Source: CAVXJN01 sp963773585
GTDB lineage: Bacteria; Pseudomonadota; Gammaproteobacteria; JASBUN01
DNA length: 64,000 nucleotides
Reading direction: 5' to 3'
Assembly: GCA_963773585.1 (NCBI GenBank)
Contig: CAVZBR010000003.1
Coordinates: 186,001 to 250,000, forward strand
The notes under the pieces are model-generated. The model saw only the letters and a program-made list of their open reading frames with translations. It did not search any database and had not been told where the DNA came from. The position numbers and the translations under genes were made by a program. Below, one piece after another: positions 36,949 to 45,564 of the stretch. The number at the start of each line of letters is the position of its first letter. Position 1 is the stretch's first letter.

Positions 36949-37781
36949 GCAGCGATTATTCCAGTGCGGTAAACACGGCTCGCGATTATTACGACAGCGA
37001 TGACGCCGACAATTTCTACTACACGATCTGGGGTGGCGAAGACATACATGTCGGGCTGTATCAATCCGACGTGGAGCCTATATCCGACGCCAGCCGACGC
37101 ACCGTGGAACGCTTGGCCGCGCGCCTTTCCAACCTGAACGAAAACAGCCGCGTACTCGATATCGGCGCCGGTTATGGTGGCGCGGCACGATACTTGGCTA
37201 AAACCTATGGCTGCCAAGTGGTGGCGCTTAATCTGAGTTCGGTGGAAAACGAGCGTGATCGGGAAATGAATCGGGTCCAGGGCCTGGATCACTTGATCGA
37301 CGTGGTCGACGGCAGCTTTGAATCGCTGCCATATCCTGATGCAAGCTTCGACGCAGTATGGTCGCAAGACGCGATTCTACACAGCGGCGATCGCCCGCAG
37401 GTCCTGCGCGAGGTCGCACGGGTGCTCAAACCCGGCGGCGAATTCGTATTCACGGATCCCATGCAAGCGGACGACTGTCCGGATGGTGTGCTCCAGCCGA
37501 TTTTGGATCGCATTCATCTGCAGACACTGGGGTCCCCCGCGTTTTACAAGAGTGAGCTCGAATCCCTCGGCCTGGAAGACCTCGGTTACGAAGATCACCG
37601 TGAACAATTGGTCAATCATTATGGGCGCGTGCTACGGGAGACCGAGCAACGCGAAGCGGATCTTTCCAAAGTTGTGAGCAAAGGCTACATCGCCCGGATG
37701 AAAAAAGGTCTCGCGCACTGGGTCAAGGGCGGCAAGGACGGGCACCTCGCCTGGGGTATCTTTCATTTCCGCAAACCTTGA
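36945..37781 (+). CDS. sdmt: Sarcosine/dimethylglycine N-methyltransferase
   Basis: SDMT completes betaine synthesis by methylating sarcosine and dimethylglycine. The 278-residue product has the N-terminal signature ARDYYDSDDADNFYYTIWGG, SAM motif LDIGAGYGGAARYLA at 71-85, and WSQDAILHSGDR. It starts inside the last codon of GSMT, so both enzymes are made together. A strong terminator follows at 37847. Both genes consume SAM, whose regeneration genes (metK, ahcY, metF) are encoded convergently next door. Confidence 0.93.
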   Translation: MSSDYSSAVNTARDYYDSDDADNFYYTIWGGEDIHVGLYQSDVEPISDASRRTVERLAARLSNLNENSRVLDIGAGYGGAARYLAKTYGCQVVALNLSSVENERDREMNRVQGLDHLIDVVDGSFESLPYPDASFDAVWSQDAILHSGDRPQVLREVARVLKPGGEFVFTDPMQADDCPDGVLQPILDRIHLQTLGSPAFYKSELESLGLEDLGYEDHREQLVNHYGRVLRETEQREADLSKVVSKGYIARMKKGLAHWVKGGKDGHLAWGIFHFRKP

Positions 37782-37846
37782 AGCCGCAGGGACGATTCTC
37801 CTCCGTCGGCCAGCCAACACGAGAAGCGAACGCTGAGGCTGCGCAC

Positions 37847-37884
37847 AAAAAAGCCTTCGATCCATCGGACCGAAGGCTTTTTTT
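37847..37884. terminator. Bidirectional rho-independent terminator between SDMT and metF
   Basis: The stem is GCCTTCG (37853-37859) paired with CGAAGGC (37871-37877), with A6 before and T7 after, so it can end transcripts from either side. It separates the convergent betaine and methyl-cycle operons. Confidence 0.85.
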
Positions 37885-37912
37885 ATTGCGCCGGCTTTGC
37901 ACTACTTTTGCA

Positions 37913-38803
37913 CTACTGGGCTTGTGCGGCGCGAACCTCGTCGCTGCGATTGATCTCCGACAGGTTCAGGTTGTGCCACAGCGCCAGCGTGGCCTTTGAT
38001 TGGTTCATCGTATAGAAGTGCAGACCAGGTGCACCGGCGGACAAAAGACGTTCGCACAGGTCGGTTACCACGTCTTCGCCGAATGCACGAATCGATTCAC
38101 GGTCGTCGCGAAACCCCTCCAGGCGCTTTGCGATCCATCGAGGAATCTCCGCCCCGCACATGCTCGAAAAGCGTGCCAATTGGCTATAGTTGGTAATCGG
38201 CATGACCCCAGGAACGATGGGGAGCGTTATACCGCGCGCTTCACAGTCATCGACGAACCGATAATAGGCGTCGGCGTTGAAAAAGTATTGGGTGATCGCC
38301 CCGTCCGCCCCGGCTTCCACCTTCCGCTTGAAGTTGTTCAGGTCATCCTCCGCGCTCTTCGCCTGCGGATGTACCTCGGGGTACGCGGCTACTTCCAGGT
38401 GGAAATAGTCGCCGGTGGTCTCGCGGATATAAGCTACCAATTCATTTGCGTACCGCAATTCCGCCGGTCCGCGCATTCCCGACGGCATGTCTCCGCGCAA
38501 CGCCACGATCCGCCTGATGCCGGCTTCGCGGTAGCTGTCCAGCAGATCGGAAACGCTTTTGCGGGTCGAGCCGATGCACGACAAGTGTGCCGCGGCGTCA
38601 TATCCTGCCTGCTTGATCCCGACCACGGTATCGTACGTGCCCTGTTGCGTACTGCCGCCGGCTCCGAAGGTCACCGAAAAATACAACGGATTGAGCGCGC
38701 CTAGCTTGTCTCGCACCGCATTCAGCTTCTCAGCGGCATCGGGGCTCTTTGGCGGGAACAGTTCGAAAGAAAACGTTCTGTGATATTGGTTTTGGGATTT
38801 CAC
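37913..38803 (-). CDS. metF: 5,10-methylenetetrahydrofolate reductase
   Basis: MetF reduces methylene-THF to methyl-THF, the methyl donor for methionine regeneration. The 296-residue product has the FAD-binding TIM-barrel signatures FSFELFPPKS, FSVTFGAGGSTQ, then RIVALRGD and AAYPEVHPQA. Length is that of E. coli MetF. It is the last gene of metK-ahcY-metF, 270 bp behind ahcY. The large gap holds two structured elements, so it may have separate control. Confidence 0.95.
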   Translation of the reverse strand: MKSQNQYHRTFSFELFPPKSPDAAEKLNAVRDKLGALNPLYFSVTFGAGGSTQQGTYDTVVGIKQAGYDAAAHLSCIGSTRKSVSDLLDSYREAGIRRIVALRGDMPSGMRGPAELRYANELVAYIRETTGDYFHLEVAAYPEVHPQAKSAEDDLNNFKRKVEAGADGAITQYFFNADAYYRFVDDCEARGITLPIVPGVMPITNYSQLARFSSMCGAEIPRWIAKRLEGFRDDRESIRAFGEDVVTDLCERLLSAGAPGLHFYTMNQSKATLALWHNLNLSEINRSDEVRAAQAQ

Positions 38804-38966
38804 GTGCGTTCGTCCCTTTGGTTGTGGTTTTGGCCAGCATCCTCGGCCGTCACCTCGCGCCAGATCGCGTCCGTCTCGCTCGCGCAGACTTGCCTGGAGC
38901 TTGCCGGGTCTGGACGAAGTGCCTGGAATGTATTGCGATGTTGAGTATAGCTTGGTGTAGCAACGG

Positions 38967-38997
38967 CTCGGAGAAGTCCGCGGTACGGACAGCCGAG
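38967..38997. promoter_or_regulatory. Nested hairpin in the ahcY-metF gap
   Basis: CTCGG (38967-38971) pairs with CCGAG (38993-38997), enclosing GTCCG-cggta-CGGAC (38976-38990). On the minus strand this would be a two-tier hairpin in the metF leader. It does not match the SAH, SAM or THF riboswitch consensus that I know. Confidence 0.35.
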
Positions 38998-39032
38998 ACG
39001 TATTTCACGGCTCGAGCGCTTAGGCCGGATGC

Positions 39033-39072
39033 GTCCCGGCGGCGCGTTCGCCGCCGGGACGTCCCGTTTTTT
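39033..39072. terminator. Very strong hairpin just after ahcY
   Basis: GTCCCGGCGGCG (39033-39044) and CGCCGCCGGGAC (39049-39060) form a perfect 12-bp stem with a CGTT loop. A third GTCCCG follows at 39061-39066 and then T6, so two alternative stems can form. The T-run is on the plus strand, whereas ahcY is on the minus strand. It may act as 3'-end processing or attenuation between ahcY and metF rather than a simple terminator. Confidence 0.45.
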
Positions 39073-39073
39073 A

Positions 39074-40390
39074 TTAGTAGCGGTAATGCTCAGGCTTATA
39101 GGGTCCGTCGACGTCCAGTCCCAGGTATTCGGCCTGGGCCGGGGTCAGCGGTGTCAGATCGGCACCGATCTTGGTCAGGTGCAATCGGGCCACCTGCTCA
39201 TCGAGGTGCTTGGGCAGCACGTAGACCTTCTTCTCGTATTTGTCCGAATGGTTCCACAGCTCGATCTGGGCCATCACCTGGTTGGTGAATGAGGCCGACA
39301 TCACGAAGCTCGGATGTCCCGTGGCGCAGCCTAGGTTCACCAACCGGCCTTCGGCCAGCACGATGATCTTCTTGCCGTCGGGAAACACCACGTGGTCGAC
39401 CTGGGGCTTGATGTTCTGCCACTCGTACTTGCGCAGCCCCGCAATGTCGATCTCGGAGTCGAAGTGGCCGATGTTGCAGACAATGGCTTCGTTCTTCATC
39501 GCCTGCATGTGGGCATGGGTGATCACATCGATGTTGCCGGTGGTGGTGACGAAGATATCGCCCAGCGCCGCCGCCTGGTCCATGTTCACCACCCGGTAGC
39601 CTTCCATCGCCGCCTGCAGGGCGCAGATCGGATCGATCTCGGTCACCCAGACCGTGGCGCCCATGCCCCGGAACGCTTGCGCACAGCCTTTACCCACATC
39701 GCCATAGCCGCACACCACCGTGATCTTGCCGGCGATCATGACATCGGTGGCACGCTTGATGCCGTCGATCAAAGACTCCCGGCAGCCATACAGGTTGTCG
39801 AACTTCGACTTGGTCACCGAGTCGTTGACGTTGAAGGCCGGGCAGGCAAGCGTGCCCTTCTTCATCATGTCGTAGAGACGGTGTACGCCGGTGGTGGTCT
39901 CCTCGGAAAGCCCCTTGACCTCTTTCAACAGATCCGGGTACTTCTCGTGCATCAGCAGGGTCAAATCCCCGCCATCGTCGAGAATCATGTTCGGGCGCCA
40001 GTCGTCGGGCCCGAAAATGGTCTGCTCGATGCACCACCAGAACTCCTCTTCGGTCTCGCCCTTCCAGGCGAACACCGGCACTCCTGCCGCAGCCATGGCG
40101 GAAGCCGCCTGGTCCTGGGTGGAGAAGATGTTGCACGAGCTCCAGCGGACTTCGGCACCCAGGTCGATCAGGGTCTCGATCAACACCGCGGTCTGGATGG
40201 TCATGTGCAGGCAGCCGGCAATGCGCGCGCCCTTCAACGGCGCCTTGCCCTTGTACTCCTCGCGCAACGCCATCAGGCCGGGCATCTCGCTCTCGGCGAT
40301 CTCGACTTCTTTGCGGCCCCAATCGGCCAGGGAACTGTCGGCGACTTTGTAGTCGGGAGTCAGATTCTTTACAGGCTGTGTGCTACTCAT
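39074..40390 (-). CDS. ahcY: S-adenosylhomocysteine hydrolase
   Basis: AhcY splits S-adenosylhomocysteine, the by-product of SAM methylation, into homocysteine and adenosine. The 438-residue product has all signatures: CLHMTIQTAVLIETL, SSCNIFSTQDQAAS, DDGGDLT, NAD-binding VCGYGDVGKGCA and C-terminal KPEHYRY. It is 41 bp behind metK with AAGGAG before its ATG. Betaine synthesis releases three SAH per molecule, which explains the neighbourhood. Confidence 0.97.
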   Translation of the reverse strand: MSSTQPVKNLTPDYKVADSSLADWGRKEVEIAESEMPGLMALREEYKGKAPLKGARIAGCLHMTIQTAVLIETLIDLGAEVRWSSCNIFSTQDQAASAMAAAGVPVFAWKGETEEEFWWCIEQTIFGPDDWRPNMILDDGGDLTLLMHEKYPDLLKEVKGLSEETTTGVHRLYDMMKKGTLACPAFNVNDSVTKSKFDNLYGCRESLIDGIKRATDVMIAGKITVVCGYGDVGKGCAQAFRGMGATVWVTEIDPICALQAAMEGYRVVNMDQAAALGDIFVTTTGNIDVITHAHMQAMKNEAIVCNIGHFDSEIDIAGLRKYEWQNIKPQVDHVVFPDGKKIIVLAEGRLVNLGCATGHPSFVMSASFTNQVMAQIELWNHSDKYEKKVYVLPKHLDEQVARLHLTKIGADLTPLTPAQAEYLGLDVDGPYKPEHYRY

Positions 40391-40431
40391 ATTTATAAAG
40401 CTCCTTTAAATTTGCATGCTGGATAGTATGT

Positions 40432-41604
40432 TCAACTCGCGGCGCGCAATCCGGCGGCATCGCGAAGCGCATCTGCCTTATCGGTGCGCTCCCAGCTGAT
40501 TTCGTCTTCAGTGCGGCCAAAGTGGCCATATGCCGCGGTCTGGCGGTAGATCGGGCGCAACAGATCCAACATTTGCACCATGCCGCGGGGGCGCAGATCA
40601 AAATGCTCGCGCACCAACTCGACCAGGCGGTCTTCGCTGACGCTGCCGGTGCCGAAAGTCTCCACGCGGATGGACGTGGGCTCGGCGACACCGATCGCGT
40701 AGGACACCTGCACTTCGCAGCGTTCCGCCAGTCCGGCCGCGACAATATTCTTGGCCACATAACGCGCCGCGTAGGCAGCGGAACGGTCGACCTTGGAAGG
40801 GTCTTTGCCGGAGAACGCACCGCCGCCGTGACGGCCCATGCCGCCGTAGGTATCGACAATGATCTTGCGCCCCGTGAGCCCGCAGTCACCAACAGGGCCA
40901 CCGATGACGAAACGGCCCGTGGGGTTGATGTGGAACTTGGTGTCCTTGCTGATCCACTCAGCAGGCAGGACCGGCTTGATGACTTCGTCCATCACCGCTT
41001 CCTGCAATGTCTTCAGGTCGACGTCCGGCGAATGCTGCGTCGAAAGTACGACGGCATCGATGCCGATCGGCTTGTTGCCGTCATACGCGAATGTCACCTG
41101 GCTCTTGGCGTCGGGACGCAGCCAAGGCAGCGAACCATTCTTGCGAACGTGTGCTTGGCGCGCAACGAGGCGATGAGCGTACGTTATGGGCGCCGGCATC
41201 AGAACGTCGGTCTCATTGCTGGCATAACCGAACATCAGACCTTGGTCACCTGCGCCCTGCTCTTTCTCATCGCCCTCATCCACGCCCATCGCGATATCCG
41301 GGGACTGTTTATCAATGGAAGCCAGAACTGCGCAGGTTTCCCAATCGAAGCCCATCTGCGAGCTGTTGTAGCCGATCTCCTTGACTGTGTTGCGCGCACA
41401 CTCAGCGTAATCGACCTGGGCAGAGGTCGTGATTTCGCCAGACAGCACGATCATGCCGGTGTTGATCATCGTTTCGCAGGCAACACGAGCCTTTGGATCC
41501 TGAGTCAGGATTGCATCGAGAATGGAATCGGAGATCTGGTCTGCGACTTTATCCGGATGACCTTCGGATACCGACTCGGAAGTAAACAAGCTCTTGTTCG
41601 TCAT
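40432..41604 (-). CDS. metK: S-adenosylmethionine synthetase
   Basis: MetK makes SAM from methionine and ATP. The 390-residue product has FTSESVSEGHPDK at the start (ATP-binding His), GAGDQGLMFGYA and GGGAFSGKDPSKVDRSAAY. It is first in the metK-ahcY-metF operon, behind the ribosome site GAGGAGA and a leader with two strong hairpins. Complete and typical in length. Confidence 0.97.
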   Translation of the reverse strand: MTNKSLFTSESVSEGHPDKVADQISDSILDAILTQDPKARVACETMINTGMIVLSGEITTSAQVDYAECARNTVKEIGYNSSQMGFDWETCAVLASIDKQSPDIAMGVDEGDEKEQGAGDQGLMFGYASNETDVLMPAPITYAHRLVARQAHVRKNGSLPWLRPDAKSQVTFAYDGNKPIGIDAVVLSTQHSPDVDLKTLQEAVMDEVIKPVLPAEWISKDTKFHINPTGRFVIGGPVGDCGLTGRKIIVDTYGGMGRHGGGAFSGKDPSKVDRSAAYAARYVAKNIVAAGLAERCEVQVSYAIGVAEPTSIRVETFGTGSVSEDRLVELVREHFDLRPRGMVQMLDLLRPIYRQTAAYGHFGRTEDEISWERTDKADALRDAAGLRAAS

Positions 41605-42166
41605 GGGCTCTCCTCATGTTCAGCGTCCCGTTCATCCGGGACAACGTGCCGACCGAACGGCACTGCATTGACGTAAATCACGCGATTAAAGCCATGCCGT
41701 TCGGTCGGCACAGCGCCGCTGTGTAGGTTGCTCGTCGACTGCTTCGACGATCTGCGTTTGTCGATCAGCTTTCAGTACTGTGCTGGCGGCCCATCTGGTC
41801 CGACCGAATCGCCATTCTTGAACTGGCGGGGCGCTACCGGCAAAGGTAGCGGTGATGGACGACGCGTAGCGTTCGCCGTTTGGTTGCAATTGCACCAGGC
41901 GGACCGAGCACCGGTATGGTATTCATCAACGGCGTGGGCACCTTGTGCGCTCTACCATGCGCTTTCCAGGCCAATCTCATGGCTATTCCTGGGTGCGCGT
42001 GCCACGTCGATTGCACAAGGGCATTACATTCAAACATAGCGGCACCGTTTTTTCAAATCGCCGCGGCATTCACCGCCATGTAATGCAGGCGAACGAAAGT
42101 GCTAGTCTGTTGATCCGCGCGGAATTTTTGGTATCCTTACACAAAGACATCACAGAGAATAACGAG
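41605..42166. other. Divergent region between metK and the HDOD gene
   Basis: 562 bp. The metK side holds the structured leader. The remainder shows no gene with convincing composition; frames that extend the HDOD gene upstream (to 42083 or 41945) lack a ribosome site. Confidence 0.45.
41625..41711 (-). promoter_or_regulatory. Structured metK leader: 17-bp perfect stem plus 6-bp hairpin
   Basis: GTGCCGACCGAACGGCA (41646-41662) is the exact inverted complement of 41695-41711, enclosing a 32-nt loop that itself contains AATC-gcgt-GATT on the minus strand. Three bases nearer metK, GTCCCG (41625-41630) and CGGGAC (41637-41642) form a second hairpin ending 20 nt before the start codon. A further CCGACCGAA copy lies upstream at 41800-41808. 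It is probably a regulatory leader or a strong operator and matches no riboswitch known to me. Confidence 0.5.
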
Positions 42167-43036
42167 ATGCACGGCGAGCTCAACCACTTCATCGAAGACG
42201 TAGCCGCGCTGGTTTCGCCGCCTGAGGTGTGGGTTCGGCTCAACGAGGTTGTCAATGACCCGCATTCGTCCGCATCGGACGTAGCCGAAATCACGGCGAG
42301 GGATACCGCGCTTGCGGCGCGCATTCTCAAAGTGGTCAACAGCCCGTTCTACAATTTCCCTTCCAGGATCGACACTATTTCGCGGGCCGTCACGATCCTC
42401 GGAACGAACGATCTTTTCGCCCTGGCCACCGCAGTGTCCGCAGCCAAGGTATTCGCCAATATACCGAGCGATCTGGCAAAACCGGAAGACTTTTGGCGCC
42501 ATTCCATTGGCACCGGCCTTGTAGCACGCAAGCTCGCCAAGCGCTGCGGCGTTCTACGCGCGGAGCGCTTGTATGTGGCGGGCCTGCTGCACGATGTGGG
42601 AAGCTTGATCTTGTATTACAAATTTCCCAGCAAGGTCACCGCCGTTCTGTTGGCCTCCGCGGGCGACGAGGAGGTTTTGGCACGCGTCGAACAGGAAATG
42701 TTTGGGTTCGATCACGCCGAAGTCGGCGGCGCACTGCTGGAGCTGTGGAATCTGCCGCCGTCCTTGCTATCGGCGGTGCGCTACCATCACGAACCTGAAA
42801 ACGCGACGGACAGCCGGATCGAAGCGGCTTTGGTACACATCGGCAGCGTCACCGCAAATCGCATGGAACGGGCGAGCTTTATGGCGGGCGGCTCCGCAGC
42901 CGACTCCGAAGTCGATCCCATCGTCTGGCAGATAGCCGATCTGGACCGCAGCGTAATGGATGAATTATCCAAGCAGATCGAAGACGAGCTGGAGCATGCC
43001 GTCGCTTCGTTTATGCCTTGCGCAAAGAACTCCTGA
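42167..43036 (+). CDS. HDOD-domain protein
   Basis: HDOD proteins are regulatory, usually in signalling of motility, division or cyclic-di-GMP. From MHGELNHFIEDVAALVSPPE the 289-residue product follows the family: ARDTALAARILKVVNSPFYNFP, SRAVTILG, and a partial HD site in VAGLLHDVGSLILYYKFP. The HDOD domain spans about residues 12-210. The ATG at 42167 was chosen because homology begins there; ATG at 42083 would add 28 residues. Effector unknown. Confidence 0.82.
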   Translation: MHGELNHFIEDVAALVSPPEVWVRLNEVVNDPHSSASDVAEITARDTALAARILKVVNSPFYNFPSRIDTISRAVTILGTNDLFALATAVSAAKVFANIPSDLAKPEDFWRHSIGTGLVARKLAKRCGVLRAERLYVAGLLHDVGSLILYYKFPSKVTAVLLASAGDEEVLARVEQEMFGFDHAEVGGALLELWNLPPSLLSAVRYHHEPENATDSRIEAALVHIGSVTANRMERASFMAGGSAADSEVDPIVWQIADLDRSVMDELSKQIEDELEHAVASFMPCAKNS

Positions 43037-43068
43037 AAGTAAAGGGTACACCGCTTCGCGGCAGGTTC

Positions 43069-45342
43069 TTACATTGCTTCGTTACGGTCCATCAATGCAT
43101 TGATGGCCCGATCCAGCAACGGCACCTCATCCAGCACTACAGCACGGCCGCTGCGAAGATCCGCCGCCAGTCCTGACGGCGTTTTATCGGCAATTTTAAT
43201 CCCTTTGCGATCCACGAACAGACAGCAACCGGTCAGGGGGGAGCGCCAGGAAAATTTTACACGCACGGACTCCCCGCTTTCGTCGGTGAATTGAACCCAA
43301 CTTCCGCATCTCAGGGCATCGGCCTGCTCCAGAAACTCATCCCGCGCCTGCGGGGCGGGTTCTGGCTCGGTTTCCGGGGACTCCAATACAATCTCTTCCA
43401 TGTCGCCGTCGACAAGTTGCGCAATGTCCTGCTCATAGAGCGCGCTGGCTTCCTTGGCTTTGCCCGTGTCGCCACGGACCTCGCCATGGGCTGACTCGGC
43501 ATCGATCACACTGTCCGCCGGGTCGCCGATTTCCCGCTCCACGCCGCCGTTCACCGTCTTCGCATGCAATGCCGCGAGAGAGCTGAAAAACGACTCGATC
43601 AATTCGGGATGCGCGGAACTGAGTTCCATACCTTCCCGAATCTCCTCCAATATGCTGGGGATCATTTCCACCAAGAGCCGGCCGCCCTTTGCGGTTTTCT
43701 TTGGAGTGATGCTCCATAGCAGATTGTTGACTGTCTTGATGCGCTGAGCCCATTGCCTGCTTTCCTCGCCATGCCGATGCATGGTGATCAACAATGTGTT
43801 TTTCCACGTGCTGCGCAGAAATTCAGCAATGAAAGGCGGAACGTTGTCGCGTCCGGCCCACATTTCGATCCACGCTTCGGTCCGGCGTTTCGCGAATTCA
43901 ACCCGCTCTCTCCCTTCTGTGGTCTTACGGGCCCGATCTTCGAATACCCGTGACCGCTCCTGGTCTCGCTCTCGCCAATCACGGAATTCGACCAGCAACG
44001 CCTCGAATAGCCCAGGGTCGTCATCGAACTCGCTCAGTACGCGCTCAACGATTCCTTCCATTGTGGTGAGCAATGATTCACCGTCGCGGTCGCGCTCGAG
44101 ATCAAAACCGATCGACGCGGTCGCCATCTCGTTCAGCAACACCCTGGCAGGATGACGCCGACGGCTGAAGAAGTCGGGATCGAGCAAGGCGACCTTGAGC
44201 ACCGGAATCTGCAGTCTGGCGATCAGCGCTTTCACTCGGTCCGGAACATCGGCATCGTCAAGGATGTAATCGAAGACCATGGACACCATGCCGATGGTGC
44301 GTTCGTAATTGGAACTGCTTTCGTCCTTCCCGCCGATCTGGCGCGACAACTGTACGAGCTGGGTACCCACCTGTGCCGGAGAGAGATCAGCCGGGTAGCC
44401 GTGCTCGACGACGTAGTTTTGGATGGCCGACAAGGCACCGACAAAATTGGAAGCTTGCGGTACGAAGCCGGCAAAACCGCCGACCGGTGCCCCTACCCCG
44501 TGCCCGTAAGCGCCAGCACCCGGCGGCACGGATACCGCTTGATCGTTGAAAAAATCGGCTCCGGGGCCGGGCACGTTGCCGTACCCACCTGGGTGCGGAG
44601 CGCCGAAACCGGTACTGGAAGTCGTGCCCTGCTTACGCACTCGATGGCGGATCTTGGGCAACACGCCCTCCCGCACCAATGTACGATTCGCGTCTTTCAA
44701 AAGCTCGCGCGATTGACTCAAGACGTTTGTTTCGAACAGTTTGTAAAGGATCAGCCGGACTTTGATATCCATGCCAATCGGCGCGACGGCGTCCGCGAAT
44801 GCGCGCGCGATCATGCCTGGATAAAACGGATGCGCGGTTTCGTCAAGATCGTTGCGACGCGTCAGCGAAGCAAGTCGAACCGTCAACTCGAACAGCTCAT
44901 GGTAACAGTCACGCTCCGCTTTGGCTGACATGTTTCGCAGTGCGACCTGCTCTTCCATGTCATCTTCTTCGACCAATGTGAGGCTCAATTCGTCCGCAAG
45001 CTGATCGGTATCTCCCTTGCCCAGTGGTTTGCCCGCAGCAAAGCGCTCGAACGTTTCTCCGATTGCTTGCGCATACCCTGACTCCAGGCAGTCGCGTTGC
45101 AGTCTCACGCTGCGCATCGCGTCGAAGTACAGTTGTTGGCTGGAGTTGCTTTCGGCCTTATTGGATAGCTCGAACAGCGTGTCATCGGCACGATCAAGCA
45201 TTTCGCCGGTCAATTTGCGCAAGCGACCGGCCATTGCTTCTTGCAGCGTCCGCATAACAGCGCTCGCGCGGCTGTCGAGCTTGCCGGCGAATTTGCTCAT
45301 GCTGACGATCTTTTCAGCGCGCGTGGAATCGTTCATGACCAT
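43069..45342 (-). CDS. DUF1631 family protein
   Basis: A 757-residue protein of the large proteobacterial DUF1631 family. ELSNKAESNSSQQLYFDAMRS near the start, TAHPFYPGMIARAFADAV-like and VLFETNVLSQSRELLKDANRTLV-like blocks and the C-terminal PilZ-like region (GSWVQFTDESGESVRVKFSW, then FVDRKGIKIADKT) agree with the family. The PilZ-like end suggests cyclic-di-GMP or surface-linked regulation, but no function is established. A Gly/Pro-rich linker lies around residues 240-285. Either ATG (45342 or 45336) may be used. Confidence 0.88.
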   Translation of the reverse strand: MVMNDSTRAEKIVSMSKFAGKLDSRASAVMRTLQEAMAGRLRKLTGEMLDRADDTLFELSNKAESNSSQQLYFDAMRSVRLQRDCLESGYAQAIGETFERFAAGKPLGKGDTDQLADELSLTLVEEDDMEEQVALRNMSAKAERDCYHELFELTVRLASLTRRNDLDETAHPFYPGMIARAFADAVAPIGMDIKVRLILYKLFETNVLSQSRELLKDANRTLVREGVLPKIRHRVRKQGTTSSTGFGAPHPGGYGNVPGPGADFFNDQAVSVPPGAGAYGHGVGAPVGGFAGFVPQASNFVGALSAIQNYVVEHGYPADLSPAQVGTQLVQLSRQIGGKDESSSNYERTIGMVSMVFDYILDDADVPDRVKALIARLQIPVLKVALLDPDFFSRRRHPARVLLNEMATASIGFDLERDRDGESLLTTMEGIVERVLSEFDDDPGLFEALLVEFRDWRERDQERSRVFEDRARKTTEGRERVEFAKRRTEAWIEMWAGRDNVPPFIAEFLRSTWKNTLLITMHRHGEESRQWAQRIKTVNNLLWSITPKKTAKGGRLLVEMIPSILEEIREGMELSSAHPELIESFFSSLAALHAKTVNGGVEREIGDPADSVIDAESAHGEVRGDTGKAKEASALYEQDIAQLVDGDMEEIVLESPETEPEPAPQARDEFLEQADALRCGSWVQFTDESGESVRVKFSWRSPLTGCCLFVDRKGIKIADKTPSGLAADLRSGRAVVLDEVPLLDRAINALMDRNEAM

Positions 45343-45564
45343 TTTGTCCCGCGGGGCGATTGGGGTTTGTGACAGTTATAACGGGAAGCGCGCCAATGCG
45401 GGCGTGAAGGAACTCACATATCGGAGAAATTTCCCACATCTTCTGTCTGCATAGCGGTTTCTCGCTTTCTGGTTAGCGGACGGTCTCGCGGGATCTTGAC
45501 GCGACTGCGTCGATATATGACGCAAGTCACAAAACGCAGGCATCGGTACTTAAGAGCTTGCGAC

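Noticed and set aside
38804..39073. SAH, SAM or THF riboswitch before metF
   Set aside because: The stems present do not carry the conserved cores known for these classes.
40391..40431. SAH riboswitch before ahcY
   Set aside because: The gap to metK is only 41 bp and holds just a ribosome site; no room for the aptamer.
40522..41676. 384-codon plus-strand frame opposite metK
   Set aside because: Mirror of the metK frame, no ribosome site, no recognisable domain.
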